64,000 bases of DNA from CAYQMF01 sp964418595 (GTDB lineage Bacteria > Planctomycetota > UBA1135 > UBA2386), in NCBI GenBank assembly GCA_964418595.1, contig CAYQMF010000017.1, forward strand, positions 6,164 through 70,163. Reading direction: 5' to 3'. This document shows, one piece after another, positions 7,853 through 16,182 of the stretch. The notes under the pieces are model-generated. The model did not search any database, was not told the DNA's origin, and saw only the letters and a list, made by a program, of their open reading frames with translations. A program made the translations under genes and the position numbers. Numbering within the stretch: the first letter of the stretch is position 1; each line of letters starts with the position of its first letter.

Positions 7853-10105
7853 TCACTTGGTCGTGAACGACGCCGACAGGGTCTGCGCCTTGCCGTCGGC
7901 GTCCCAGCTCCAGGTGGCGTTGATCTGGCCGCGGGGCAGGGGCTCGAACGGATAGAAGGTCACCATCCCCGGCGCGGTCGAGCGGCGGTTGGTCCCGGCA
8001 TCCAGCAGCAGCGCGCCCTCGACCTTCTTGCCGCGGCCGTCGACCACGTTGCAGCGGTACGACTGCCGGTCGCCCTGCACGTTGTGCCCGAAGTGCAGGG
8101 TCAGCGGGTAGCCGACGACCTTGCGTTCGCCCTGCCCGCTGGCGGCGAGCAACGCCACGAGTTCGGGCCCGATGTCGGCGACGTCGACCTCCGCGGGGAT
8201 GCCCTTGGCGTCCTTCCACGGATGGCAGAGGAAGCCGCTCTTCTTCGAGCGTGGCTGGCCGAGACCGGCGACGACGTTGAGCACGAGCAGGTCGCCCTCG
8301 TTGTACATCCCGACGCTGAGCAGGAAGTCGTGCACGAGCGCGTCGCGGAAGCCGGGGATCGCCATCCAGTGCGCAAACATCTTCTTGGCGTTGGCGAGCT
8401 TCGCGTCGGTCTCGACCACCGCCATCTGCGCGAACATCGAGCCGAGGTGGCTGCCGCCGAGGTCGACGAGTTGGCGTTGCTCGGCCTCCGGGCCCCGCTC
8501 CTTCTTGTTGTCCTTCAGGTACTGCGCGTGGTCGTAGCAGCGCGTGGAGAGCTGCGACGACCAGGTGACCGGCGTGGCGTGGTTGAGGGCGCGGGCCTCG
8601 TTGAAGGCCGCCAGCCACTTCTGCACGTCGGGACTCACCGCCTTGAGCGGCGGCGTGTTGTTGCGGATCGCGGCGAGCACCGGCGTCGCCTCCGTCCAGA
8701 AGTCCTCCCACTCCTTGTCGAGCTGCGCCACGGTCACGCCGCCCGCGGCGGCGGTGAACTGCTCCTGAAGCTCGATCGGCTGGCGCTTCTTGGCCGTGCG
8801 CTGCGCGGCGCCGAGCTGGTCGAGCTTGCGCAGCAGCTCCGGATCGCGGCGCATGACGTAGTCGCAGAACGACCACGCCTTGATGCGCTGCTCGTTGGTG
8901 AAGGTCGCCGCGTCGCAGTACGGCAGGTCGACCGCCGCCACGCCGCCGGTCATCTTCCACGCCATCTCCAACGCCAGCGTCTTCCACACGTCGAAGTTCG
9001 GCGACGTGTACTCGCGGTCCTCCTCGCTGGCGCGCGTGCCCTCCTGCTTCTCGAGGTCGACGGCGAACAGGCGGTTGTTGTTGAACACCATCCCCACGAA
9101 GGTGTGGCCGATGCCCTCGGCGAGGCCGTCGGTCTGGAACTGCGCGTGCGTCTTCGCCACGTTCCGCACCACGGCGTCGTACAGCACCTGCACGCTGCCG
9201 GTCGCGCCCACCACCATCCCGGCGAGCCCGCAGGTCGAGGTGTTCTCCAGCATCCACGCCAGGTTCGGCACGTCGTTGGCGTTGGCCTGCAGGATCTGCT
9301 TGTAGGTGTCCTTGGCGACGAAGAACGCCCACGTCCCGCCCATCCGCACCTCCCACGGGAACGCCGCCGCCGCCACGCGCGCCGCGCGCTCCGCCCACAC
9401 CAGCGCGTTCTTCAAGAACTCCTCCTGGTCGGGGTCGCCGTGCAGCACGAAGTGCTCGGACTTGACGGTGACGTACTTCACCTTCGCACGGTCGAGGGCA
9501 GCGTTGGCGACCTCGACCTTCTCCACCGGGTAGGCGACGTTCGTCTGCTCGTTGACCGCCTTCTCGATCAGCTTGCTGCGCTCGAAGACCGTCTGTTCGA
9601 GATCCGTGCCGGTGACGCCGCCGACCTCGTGATGGTCGAGCGCCTTCTGCGCCTCGGCGTCGTCCTTCACCCAGCGCAGCACCATCTGGTAGTGGTACCG
9701 CGACTTGTCGACGCGTTCTGCCTTCGCCCAGATCTGCGCCTGCCGCCGATGCGCCATGGCGAGGTCGGTCTTGAGCCGCTCGTAGGCGCCGAACAACGAC
9801 CTGGCGTCCTGGCCGGAGCCGGTGTCGTCGGTCGGATACGTCTGCTTGGGGTCCGCCGCCCACGACGATCCGACGCGCACGTTCATCAACCCCTTGTGGC
9901 TGTCGGCGTGGTCTTGGTCGTAGAGCTTGAGCACCTGCAGCCACAGCAGGCGCGCCTGGCGGGGGAAGCCCTTGCCGAAGGCCTGCTTCGCGAACTTCGC
10001 CAGCTTGTCGGCCTGGCCCTGGTTGAACCGGGCCTCGTCTTCCTGGGCCGGCAGGCCGGCGACGACCGAGAGCACGAGGAGGCCGAGCGAGAGGAGCGTG
10101 CGCAT
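7853..10105 (-). CDS. Large secreted protein with degenerate peptidase-MA-like and CAP/SCP-like regions
   Basis: 750 residues from ATG 10105, chosen because it starts a good signal peptide (MRTLLSLGLLVLSVVAGLPAQ); an in-frame start 69 bases upstream adds a non-signal extension. Residues ~25-160 resemble a TPR-type helical region. The middle (~190-470) looks like the secreted peptidase-MA-like family (YVTVKSEHFVLHGDP, then a helical part), but the expected HExxH site reads LAEGIGHTFVG, so catalysis is doubtful. Residues ~510-640 resemble CAP/SCP secreted domains (AFNEARALNHATPVTWSSQL, then DHAQYL and GSHLGSMFAQ). No activity can be assigned. It is transcribed towards the convergent thioredoxin-like gene. 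Confidence 0.65.
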   Translation of the reverse strand: MRTLLSLGLLVLSVVAGLPAQEDEARFNQGQADKLAKFAKQAFGKGFPRQARLLWLQVLKLYDQDHADSHKGLMNVRVGSSWAADPKQTYPTDDTGSGQDARSLFGAYERLKTDLAMAHRRQAQIWAKAERVDKSRYHYQMVLRWVKDDAEAQKALDHHEVGGVTGTDLEQTVFERSKLIEKAVNEQTNVAYPVEKVEVANAALDRAKVKYVTVKSEHFVLHGDPDQEEFLKNALVWAERAARVAAAAFPWEVRMGGTWAFFVAKDTYKQILQANANDVPNLAWMLENTSTCGLAGMVVGATGSVQVLYDAVVRNVAKTHAQFQTDGLAEGIGHTFVGMVFNNNRLFAVDLEKQEGTRASEEDREYTSPNFDVWKTLALEMAWKMTGGVAAVDLPYCDAATFTNEQRIKAWSFCDYVMRRDPELLRKLDQLGAAQRTAKKRQPIELQEQFTAAAGGVTVAQLDKEWEDFWTEATPVLAAIRNNTPPLKAVSPDVQKWLAAFNEARALNHATPVTWSSQLSTRCYDHAQYLKDNKKERGPEAEQRQLVDLGGSHLGSMFAQMAVVETDAKLANAKKMFAHWMAIPGFRDALVHDFLLSVGMYNEGDLLVLNVVAGLGQPRSKKSGFLCHPWKDAKGIPAEVDVADIGPELVALLAASGQGERKVVGYPLTLHFGHNVQGDRQSYRCNVVDGRGKKVEGALLLDAGTNRRSTAPGMVTFYPFEPLPRGQINATWSWDADGKAQTLSASFTTK

Positions 10106-10161
10106 GACTCGGCGCAGGATACCGCCGCAGGCCAGTGGCGCAGCAGGCTGGTGACCCGCAG

Positions 10162-10188
10162 GGGCGCGCGCCACGAGTGCGCGCGCCC
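10162..10188 (-). terminator. Strong GC hairpin after the HMA selenoprotein gene
   Basis: A perfect 10-bp stem (10162-10171 with 10179-10188) and a 7-base loop (cacgagt) begin 18 bases past the HMA gene stop on the minus strand. There is no U-run, so it may be a weak or factor-assisted terminator, or an mRNA-stabilising hairpin. Confidence 0.45.
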
Positions 10189-10205
10189 GCGCGTTCAGGC
10201 GCGCA

Positions 10206-10526
10206 TCACTTCAGGATGGTGACGCCGTGGCCGGCCTTCTCGCAGGCGTCGGCGATCGTCTTGACGTCGACCTTGGTCGAGTCGTAGTGCACCTTGAACT
10301 CGGGCACACCGGCCTTGTAGTCGAGGTCACCGACGCCCGGGACCTTCTTGAGGGCGCTGCTCACGGCAGCGTAACAGCCACCTCAATGGCCCGCGTTCAT
10401 CTTGAGGTCGGCGATCGAGTTGCTCGCCACCGACATCGTGCTCGCCGTGTCCGGCGCAGGATTGGAGGGCTGCGCGCCGCAGGCGCCGAGCGCCAGGCAC
10501 GCAGTGAGAAGGGTCGACTTGTTCAT
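10206..10526 (-). CDS. HMA-domain lipoprotein, probable selenoprotein (in-frame UGA)
   Basis: Read through one TGA (10383-10385), the frame runs from ATG 10526 to TGA 10206-10208 and gives 106 residues. The N-terminus is a lipoprotein signal (MNKSTLLTACLALGAC, lipobox LGAC, C16). The rest is a heavy-metal-associated fold: MNAGHUGGCYAAVSSAL, KKVPGVGDLD, FKVHYDSTKVDVKTI, AGHGVTILK. The UGA (residue 48) falls exactly on the first Cys of the CxxC metal site, giving UGGC; that placement argues for selenocysteine rather than a random nonsense mutation. A hairpin follows the UGA (10356-10378). HMA/MerP-like proteins bind soft metals such as Hg, Cu or Ag at the cell surface. Alternatives: a pseudogene, or a single-base error (TGC read as TGA). 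No Sec machinery gene is in the window. Confidence 0.75.
10356..10378 (-). promoter_or_regulatory. Candidate bacterial SECIS hairpin
   Basis: On the mRNA the stem GCUGUUAC pairs with GU(G)AGCAGC (8 bp, one bulged G, one G-U pair) around a 6-base loop GCUGCC that begins with G. The loop starts 13 bases after the UGA at 10383-10385, slightly nearer than in the E. coli fdhF SECIS. A G at the loop start and a position just 3' of UGA are known features of bacterial SECIS elements. Folding was done by eye. Confidence 0.5.
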
Positions 10527-10569
10527 GGTTCTTGTGCTCCGGAGGAGGTCTCCGACGGAGCCGAGCATA

Positions 10570-10593
10570 CGGAACGCCGGAGCGACCGTTCCG
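10570..10593. promoter_or_regulatory. Inverted repeat between divergent genes
   Basis: CGGAACG (10570-10576) and CGTTCCG (10587-10593) form a 7-bp dyad with a 10-base centre, in the 99-base gap between the divergent HMA gene (start 10526) and lipoprotein gene (start 10626). It could be an operator, for example for a metal-responsive regulator; this is inference only. Confidence 0.3.
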
Positions 10594-10625
10594 GGTAATC
10601 TCGTGCAACGAGCCAAGTCCCTCCG

Positions 10626-11591
10626 GTGCAGTACCCTCGCGTCTGTCTGCTGACCCTTGCCGCCGCCGCGTGCGGGCAGACGACGCCCAGTCCGAACCCT
10701 CGACCACCGGCCCCTGCCGGCGGCTACGACCTCGCCCACCCGACGCGGACCTTCACGCTCCCACGCGAACTGCGTGAGGTGTCCGACCTCACCACCGTCG
10801 GACCGCACGCGGTGGCCTGCGTGCAGGACGAGAAGGGCATCCTCTTCCTGGTGGACACCCGCGACGGTCGCCTGCTCGCGACGCAGACGTTCGGGCCGAA
10901 GGGAGACTACGAAGGCCTCGCGAAGACCGGGGACAGCTACTGGGTCTTGCGCAGCGACGGGATGCTGCTGCACGTGCGGCCGCGCGCCAGCGGCCTCGGC
11001 GTCGCCGAGGTCGTCGATCTCGACACGCCCCAGCGCGACCTCGAGGGCCTGTGCTTCGATCCGCTGCGCAACCTGCTCCTGATCGTGCCGAAGGACGTGG
11101 CCCTGCCGGAACCGCCGCCGAAGGATGCGGGCAAGGCAGCCGAGCGCGCGGCGAAGCAGGCGCGCAAGGAGAAGGAGGACGAGCGCGTGCTGTGGGGCTT
11201 CGACACCAAGACCCGCACCGTGCTCGAGGAGCCGGTGGTGCGCCTCTCGATCCCGCGCATCCTGGCCCAGGCCGAGGGCAACGCCGACCTCCCGACCCGC
11301 GAGAGCAAGAAGGGCAAGCCGCGCCCCGACTTGAAGCTGCGCTTCTCCGGCGTGGCGGTGCACCCGCAGACGCACGAGATCTGGATGCTCTCCTCCGCCG
11401 ATCACCTCGTGCTCGCGTTCGCCCGCAGCGGCGACCTGCGGGTCCTGCGCGCGCTCGACCCCAAACTGTTCCCCAAGCCGGAGGGGATCACCTTCCTGCC
11501 GGACGGTTCGCTCGTGCTCAGCACCGAAGGTGAAGACGGACCGGCGCGGATGTGCGTGTACGCCCCGCAGCTACCGCAGATCGGTCGTTGA
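10626..11591 (+). CDS. Putative lipoprotein, SdiA-regulated/YjiK-like beta-propeller
   Basis: 321 residues from GTG 10626, followed by a lipoprotein signal (MQYPRVCLLTLAAAACGQT, lipobox AAAC). The mature chain has repeated beta-propeller-like blades. Examples are REVSDLTTVGPHAVACVQDE, GDYEGLAKTGDSYWVL, DLEGLCFDPLRNLLLI, FSGVAVHPQTHEIWML and EGITFLPDGSLVLSTEGE. This pattern matches the SdiA-regulated/YjiK and esterase-like-phytase propeller families, which bind or hydrolyse small ligands outside the inner membrane. No catalytic residues could be confirmed. A Lys/Glu-rich insertion (~157-185) interrupts the propeller. It is divergent from the HMA gene, and its 3' end overlaps the convergent gene by 21 bases. 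Confidence 0.7.
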   Translation: MQYPRVCLLTLAAAACGQTTPSPNPRPPAPAGGYDLAHPTRTFTLPRELREVSDLTTVGPHAVACVQDEKGILFLVDTRDGRLLATQTFGPKGDYEGLAKTGDSYWVLRSDGMLLHVRPRASGLGVAEVVDLDTPQRDLEGLCFDPLRNLLLIVPKDVALPEPPPKDAGKAAERAAKQARKEKEDERVLWGFDTKTRTVLEEPVVRLSIPRILAQAEGNADLPTRESKKGKPRPDLKLRFSGVAVHPQTHEIWMLSSADHLVLAFARSGDLRVLRALDPKLFPKPEGITFLPDGSLVLSTEGEDGPARMCVYAPQLPQIGR

Positions 11592-12083
11592 GGGCGGCGA
11601 CTGGTTCGCGGCGCGGAAGTCGGCGGCGTAGTCGGCGTCGGCGAACTCGTACTCGACCGTGTCGCGCTTGACGCTGATGTCGAACGCGCGCGGCCGCAGC
11701 ATGTGCCACACGATCACCGGTGCCACGGCGAGGGTCACGAGCAGGAGACTCGCAAGCCGGGTCTGGCCGCGCGACCAGCCGAAGGACTTCACCCAGGGCA
11801 TGACGAACACGACCGCGACCGTGACGGCCACGACGAACACGACCCCCTGCACGCGCCGGTAGCGGATGGCCTCGACGCGGCACGGCGCGCAGGCCGGCGC
11901 CGCGCGGCGGACCGGCCGGCGCATGAGGATCAGCCACGGCATGAGCAGGTCCCAGCCGATCAGGCTGCTCCGTCGCGATACCGGAATCGTGTCGCCCGGA
12001 CGTGGCTTGCCGCACACGCAGCAACGGTCGGGGAAGACCGGGGAGCGGTGACGGGCCAGGAGGATGTCGGTGGACAGCGGCAT
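11571..12083 (-). CDS. Membrane protein with a CxxC pair, unknown function
   Basis: 170 residues. The N-terminus carries a possible metal-binding pair CCVCGKPRPGD and a second CAPC, typical of small zinc-ribbon membrane proteins. Hydrophobic segments follow: LIGWDLLMPWLILM, VVFVVAVTVAVVFVMPW and LASLLLVTLAVAPVIVW. The C-terminal ~45 residues (ISVKRDTVEYEFADADYA) are soluble. The tail overlaps the 3' end of the convergent lipoprotein gene (11571-11591). No family could be named. Confidence 0.6.
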   Translation of the reverse strand: MPLSTDILLARHRSPVFPDRCCVCGKPRPGDTIPVSRRSSLIGWDLLMPWLILMRRPVRRAAPACAPCRVEAIRYRRVQGVVFVVAVTVAVVFVMPWVKSFGWSRGQTRLASLLLVTLAVAPVIVWHMLRPRAFDISVKRDTVEYEFADADYAADFRAANQSPPSTTDLR

Positions 12084-12092
12084 GGCGGACCG

Positions 12093-12317
12093 TCAGGCGT
12101 CCTCGACGATCCACGCCGCGTGGTTGGCGCCGAGGCCGTGCGCGTCCTTCAGCCATTGTGCACGCGCCCGCTCGTCGGCCGGACTCTTGGTACTGGCGAG
12201 CTTCACCCACTCGTCGAAGCTGCGGCCGGTCCTGGCCTCCATGTTCGAAACGATCGCCTGCGCGTGGCGGATCGACGGGTGCGGGCTGTGCGGACTCTTC
12301 GTGGTGGAGCGGGCCAT
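12093..12317 (-). CDS. Small DUF4287-type protein
   Basis: 74 residues, ATG 12317. After a Ser/Lys-rich start it shows the hallmark of the DUF4287 domain: a short helical protein with MEARTGRSFDEWVKLA and AQWLKDAHGLGANHA followed by WIV. The family is small, cytosolic and uncharacterised, often found beside DUF5655-type proteins. The neighbours here (a membrane protein and a DUF1552 protein) do not explain its job. Confidence 0.75.
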   Translation of the reverse strand: MARSTTKSPHSPHPSIRHAQAIVSNMEARTGRSFDEWVKLASTKSPADERARAQWLKDAHGLGANHAAWIVEDA

Positions 12318-12345
12318 GCGGGTTCGGCCAGACTCTACTGCTCGG

Positions 12346-13632
12346 TCACAACAGCGGCTGCTTCGCGTCGCCGAAGCGATCGACGGCGACGCCCAGGCGC
12401 TGGAGCAGCGCCAGCCACAAGCGGCAGAGCGGCGTGTCGGCGGGCGAGGCCACGAGCCGCCCCGGCGCCAGCGACCCGCCGCCGCCGCCGGCGAGCAGCA
12501 CCGGCAGGTCGTGCGGCGAGTGCGCGTTGCCGTCGCTCATCGCGGAGGCGAACACGAGCATCGAGTGGTCGAGGAGCGTGCCGTCGCCCTCCTCGATGGC
12601 CAGCAGGCGATCGAGAAGGCCCGCGAACTGCGCCACGTGCCAGCGGTTGATCCGCCGGTACGGCTCCTGCTTCTCGGGCTTGCCCTCGTGGTGCGAGAAC
12701 TCGTGGAAGTTGCCGGCGCAGCCCTCCACGAACGCGAAGTCCCGGCCCGACACCTCGTTGCCGGTGAGGAAGGTGATCACCCGCGTCGCGTCGGTGCGGA
12801 ACGCGAGCGCGATGAGGTCGAGCATCAGCGCCACGTGCGTCGCAAAGTCGCCGGGCACGCCGGGCGGCGGCGCCTGCACCGGCGCGATGGTCGCCTGCGC
12901 CGGCGTGGCGCGCGCCGCGGCGTCGATGCGCAGCTCGAGGGCGCGCACCGCGTCCTCGTACTCTTCGAGCTTGCGACGGTCGCGCGTGTCGAGACGCGCG
13001 GCGAGGCGGCGGCTGTCCCGGCGCACGGCGTCGAGCACGCTCGCGCGCGCCGGGTCTTCGCGCAGCGCCGACGACCGGAACAGGCGTTCGAACACCTGAC
13101 GCGGCACGATCTCCTTCAGCATCGGCCGGTCCGGCGCGCTCCACGCGATGTGGCCGCCGTACACCGTCGAGTACCCCATGTCCTCGACCGGGTAGATCGG
13201 ATCGCAACCCAGCTCGAGCGACGGCAGGAGCGTCGCGCCGCCCAGCGCGCGCGCCGCCACCTGATCCATCGACACGCCGTTCCACAGGTCGCGGCCGCCA
13301 GTGCGCCGGATCTGCGCCCCGGTCAGCAGCGGGGCGACCTTCGCGTAGTGCCCGTCGCCGGAGAAGCTGCCGCGGTTGGCGAGCCCGGTGAGCACCGACA
13401 CGTGAGCGACGTGGGGCGCGAGCGGTTCGAGCGTGAACGACGGGATCCAGCCGCGGCCGTCGGCGGCGGGCTCCGGGCGCCATGCCGACGGCAGCATTCC
13501 GTTGGGCGTCACCATCACGAGCAGGCGCCGGGGCGGCGGCGTCCGCGGCGCGAGGCTCGGAAACCACGGCAGGGCGAGGGTCGCCCCGGCACCGCGCAAG
13601 AAGGTCCGCCGCCCGATCTGGTTGGGCTGCAT
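12346..13632 (-). CDS. DUF1552 domain protein, Tat-exported
   Basis: 428 residues. I chose ATG 13632 (MQPNQIGRRTFLRGAGATLA); the GTG just before it would add one residue. The start carries a twin-arginine signal (RRTFLRG), so the folded protein should cross the inner membrane. The body matches the planctomycete DUF1552 family: RRLLVMVTPNGMLPSAW, VLTGLANRG, GDGHY, GVSMDQVAA, HYEGHIAWS-like region, and the ending with FSHHEGKPEK and LDHSMLVFASAMSDGNAHS. The family resembles alkaline-phosphatase/sulfatase-like DUF1501 proteins but has no proven activity. It overlaps the stop of the upstream DUF1592 gene by one base (TGATG), so the two form a coupled pair, as in other planctomycetes. Confidence 0.92.
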   Translation of the reverse strand: MQPNQIGRRTFLRGAGATLALPWFPSLAPRTPPPRRLLVMVTPNGMLPSAWRPEPAADGRGWIPSFTLEPLAPHVAHVSVLTGLANRGSFSGDGHYAKVAPLLTGAQIRRTGGRDLWNGVSMDQVAARALGGATLLPSLELGCDPIYPVEDMGYSTVYGGHIAWSAPDRPMLKEIVPRQVFERLFRSSALREDPARASVLDAVRRDSRRLAARLDTRDRRKLEEYEDAVRALELRIDAAARATPAQATIAPVQAPPPGVPGDFATHVALMLDLIALAFRTDATRVITFLTGNEVSGRDFAFVEGCAGNFHEFSHHEGKPEKQEPYRRINRWHVAQFAGLLDRLLAIEEGDGTLLDHSMLVFASAMSDGNAHSPHDLPVLLAGGGGGSLAPGRLVASPADTPLCRLWLALLQRLGVAVDRFGDAKQPLL

Positions 13633-15437
13633 CACGAGTCTCCCGGATCGCGCATGGTGAAGAGCGGCGAGGTCACCACCGCTGCGAGCAGGTCGGAGAA
13701 GCGGTCACCGCCGGTACGCGTGGCGGCGACGATCGCGGCGAGCGCCGGCTCGTCGGCGAGGGTGAGTGCGCGGCCGATCCCGTGCACGAGCAGGTTCTTG
13801 GCGAAGGCGCGCACGAAGTCGTCGGCGCGCGCCAGCAGCTCCTCCTTGAGGCGGACGGGCCCGTCGAGCTCGGTACCGTCGGGCAGGGTGCCGAGCGCGT
13901 CGACCGGCGCGTCGTGGATCTCGCGCCGCCAGCGGCCGAGCACGTCGTACGTCTCGAGGGCGAAGCCGAGCGCGTCCATCTGCGCGTGGCACGACGCGCA
14001 GCTCTTGTCGCGACGGTGCCGCTCGAGGCGCTCGCGCAGCGAGAGGCCGTCGGGCTGCTGATCGTCCGCGGGCAGGACCCCGGCATCCGGCGGCGGCGGT
14101 GGCGGCGGCGCGTCGAGGAGCTTCTCGAGGATCCACTTGCCGCGCCGCGTCGGGCTCGTGCGCAGCGGGTACGACGACGCCATCAGCATCGCGCCCATGC
14201 CGAGCAGGCCGCCGCGACGCGCGTCGGCGAGGGTCACCCGCCGGAACCCGCCCTCGACCCTCGGCAGACCATAGTGCTTCGCCAGCCGCGCATCGACGAA
14301 GGTGGAGTCGCTGTCGAGCAGTTCGAGCACGCTGCGGTCCTCGACGACGAGCGCGGCGAAGACGCGCGTCGCCTCCTCGAAGAAGGCCGGCCGCAGGTCG
14401 CCGTCCCAGATCTCCGGATAGCGCCGGAAATCCGCGGTCGCCGTCAGCACGTCGCGCAGGCCGAGCCACTGCGCCGCGAAGTCGTGCGCGAGGCGCAGCC
14501 CGCCGTGCGCGATGCTGAGGCGGCGCGCCTGGGCAACGAGCACCGCTGTCGTGAGCAGGCTGCCGTCGTCGGCGCGCGCGGTCAGCTCCGCATCGGGCAT
14601 CGACGCGGTGAGCAGGTACGCGAGGCGCACCGCGAGTTCGTGGGCCGTGAGCAATGCCGGCGCGTCGGCGCAACCGGCCTCGGCGCGGAACACGAATGCC
14701 GGCGAAGCGAGCACTGCGCGCAGCAGGGCGTGGCGGGCTTCGTCGGGCGCCATCCCCGACGCCAACAGCGCATCGTGATCGGCGACGCGTTCGTCGACCT
14801 CGTCGGCGTCGACCGGACGCCGCAGCGCGCGCGCCAGGAACCGCGGCAGGGTCTCGCGCAGCGGCCGGTCCGCCGCGAACACGACCGCCTGCGCCGCGGG
14901 CGTCGCGAGCACGACCGTCGCCACCGCGGCTGCCGCGTCGAGGTACTTCTCGAACAGCAGGGGCGACACGCCCTGCACGTCGCCCTGGCCGTCGAAGCCG
15001 TTGGCGCTCGCGTCCTCCGGCAGCAGGTCGCGCGCCGACCAGTCGATGCCGAACAGGTCGCACACCGTGTGCTCGTACTGGCTGGCGGTGAGGCGGCGCA
15101 CCGTCGCGACGCGCGCGCCGGGACCATCCGGGGCCAGTCGCGCGAACGCCAGCGCCAGGTCGCGCCGCTCCCCGGCGGTCGGCTGGTCCGCGTCGGGCGG
15201 CGGCATGGTGCCGGCGCGCAACCGCTGCACCGCGAGGCCGAGGCGCTCCCCATCGTCTGCCCTGGCCGCGCCAGGCGCGGCGAACAGCGCCTGCAAGTCG
15301 AAGCGGCGCTTCGCGGTCTTCCCGGCGTGACACTCGAAGCAGTAACGCTCCGCCAGGCTCGACACGGGGCGGTCCGCCTCCACCTGCGCGGCAGCCGACG
15401 CCGTGGCGAAACCGAGGACGAGCGAGACGAGGCGCAC
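13632..15437 (-). CDS. DUF1592/DUF1588/DUF1585/DUF1595 cytochrome-like secreted protein
   Basis: 601 residues from GTG 15437, which starts a signal peptide (MRLVSLVLGFATASAAAQV). An upstream in-frame start would add 43 Arg-rich residues and no signal. Domains in order are: a cytochrome-c-like PSD1 region with the heme motif CFECH; DUF1587 (RLTASQYEHTVCDLFGIDW); DUF1595; DUF1592 (LAVRLAYLLTASMPDAELT); DUF1588 (TSPTRRGKWILEKLL and CASCHAQMDALGFALE, a second CxxCH); and DUF1585 at the end (GDRFSDLLAAVVTSPLFTM). Such proteins are abundant in planctomycetes and probably bind heme outside the inner membrane. Coupled to the DUF1552 gene downstream. Confidence 0.92.
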   Translation of the reverse strand: MRLVSLVLGFATASAAAQVEADRPVSSLAERYCFECHAGKTAKRRFDLQALFAAPGAARADDGERLGLAVQRLRAGTMPPPDADQPTAGERRDLALAFARLAPDGPGARVATVRRLTASQYEHTVCDLFGIDWSARDLLPEDASANGFDGQGDVQGVSPLLFEKYLDAAAAVATVVLATPAAQAVVFAADRPLRETLPRFLARALRRPVDADEVDERVADHDALLASGMAPDEARHALLRAVLASPAFVFRAEAGCADAPALLTAHELAVRLAYLLTASMPDAELTARADDGSLLTTAVLVAQARRLSIAHGGLRLAHDFAAQWLGLRDVLTATADFRRYPEIWDGDLRPAFFEEATRVFAALVVEDRSVLELLDSDSTFVDARLAKHYGLPRVEGGFRRVTLADARRGGLLGMGAMLMASSYPLRTSPTRRGKWILEKLLDAPPPPPPPDAGVLPADDQQPDGLSLRERLERHRRDKSCASCHAQMDALGFALETYDVLGRWRREIHDAPVDALGTLPDGTELDGPVRLKEELLARADDFVRAFAKNLLVHGIGRALTLADEPALAAIVAATRTGGDRFSDLLAAVVTSPLFTMRDPGDS

Positions 15438-15555
15438 GGGCCGCGATCCTAGCGTGTGGCGCCGCGCTCCACGCCATCGGCCGCAGCCTTGACGCTCCCG
15501 CGGCCGCCCTCGACGATCCCCGCGTGCCGGATCCGGCCCCTGCGAGCCCTTCGTC

Positions 15556-16182
15556 GTGAGCGACACCCGCGACCTCCTCCTCCGCTGGCATCAGGGCGAC
15601 GACGCCGCGCTCGCCGCCCTGGTCGAAGAGCACACGCCGTGGATCGAGCGCCTCGTGCAACAGCGCCTCGGCCCGCAACTGCGGCAGCGCTTCGACACGC
15701 AGGACGTGGTGCAGACGACCCTGCTCGAGGTGCTGAAGGACGGGCCGCGCTTCGTGGTCTCCGATCGCGCCCACCTGCGCGCCCTGCTCGGCCGCATGGT
15801 GGAGAACGTGCTGCGCGGCAAGGCCGACCACGCACGCGCCGCCAAACGGGACGTGCGGCGCGAGGCGCACGCGCCGCCGGGCGAGACGATCCTGTTCCTC
15901 GACGCACACGCCGGCACCGACGGCACGCCGAGCCAGGCGGCCTCGGCGGAGGAGACCCGTGCGTGGGTGCGCCTGGCGCTGGAGATGCTCGACCCCGACG
16001 ACCGCAACGTGGTCCTGTGGCGCGAGTACCAGGATCTCTCGTTCGCGGAGATCGCCGCGCGCCTGCAGATCGGCGAAGACGCGGCGCGCATGCGCTTCAA
16101 CCGCGCGCTGCCCAAGCTGGCGCGCAAGCTCGAACACCTGCGCAAGGGCAACCTCGGCGACCTCCTGCCGGGCGAGTCGTGA
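15556..16182 (+). CDS. ECF-like RNA polymerase sigma factor
   Basis: 208 residues. Region 2 is seen in RFDTQDVVQTTLLEVLKDGP and FVVSDRAHLRALLGRMVENV, and region 4 in DDRNVVLWREYQDLSFAEIA with a helix-turn-helix RLQIGEDAARMRFNRALPKL. The D-x-Q-D-x-x-Q-x-x core is typical of ECF sigma factors in Planctomycetota that sit beside Ser/Thr kinases. It redirects RNA polymerase to its own promoters in the cytoplasm. The kinase gene starts inside the sigma stop codon (GTGA at 16179-16182), so the two are made together, and the kinase probably controls the sigma factor or a partner by phosphorylation. Confidence 0.9.
   Translation: MSDTRDLLLRWHQGDDAALAALVEEHTPWIERLVQQRLGPQLRQRFDTQDVVQTTLLEVLKDGPRFVVSDRAHLRALLGRMVENVLRGKADHARAAKRDVRREAHAPPGETILFLDAHAGTDGTPSQAASAEETRAWVRLALEMLDPDDRNVVLWREYQDLSFAEIAARLQIGEDAARMRFNRALPKLARKLEHLRKGNLGDLLPGES

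Noticed and set aside
10383..10385. TGA in the HMA gene as an ordinary stop giving a 47-residue protein
   Set aside because: The downstream frame is a complete HMA fold with a normal stop, and the stop falls on a metal-site Cys; readthrough explains more. An error or pseudogene remains possible and is stated.
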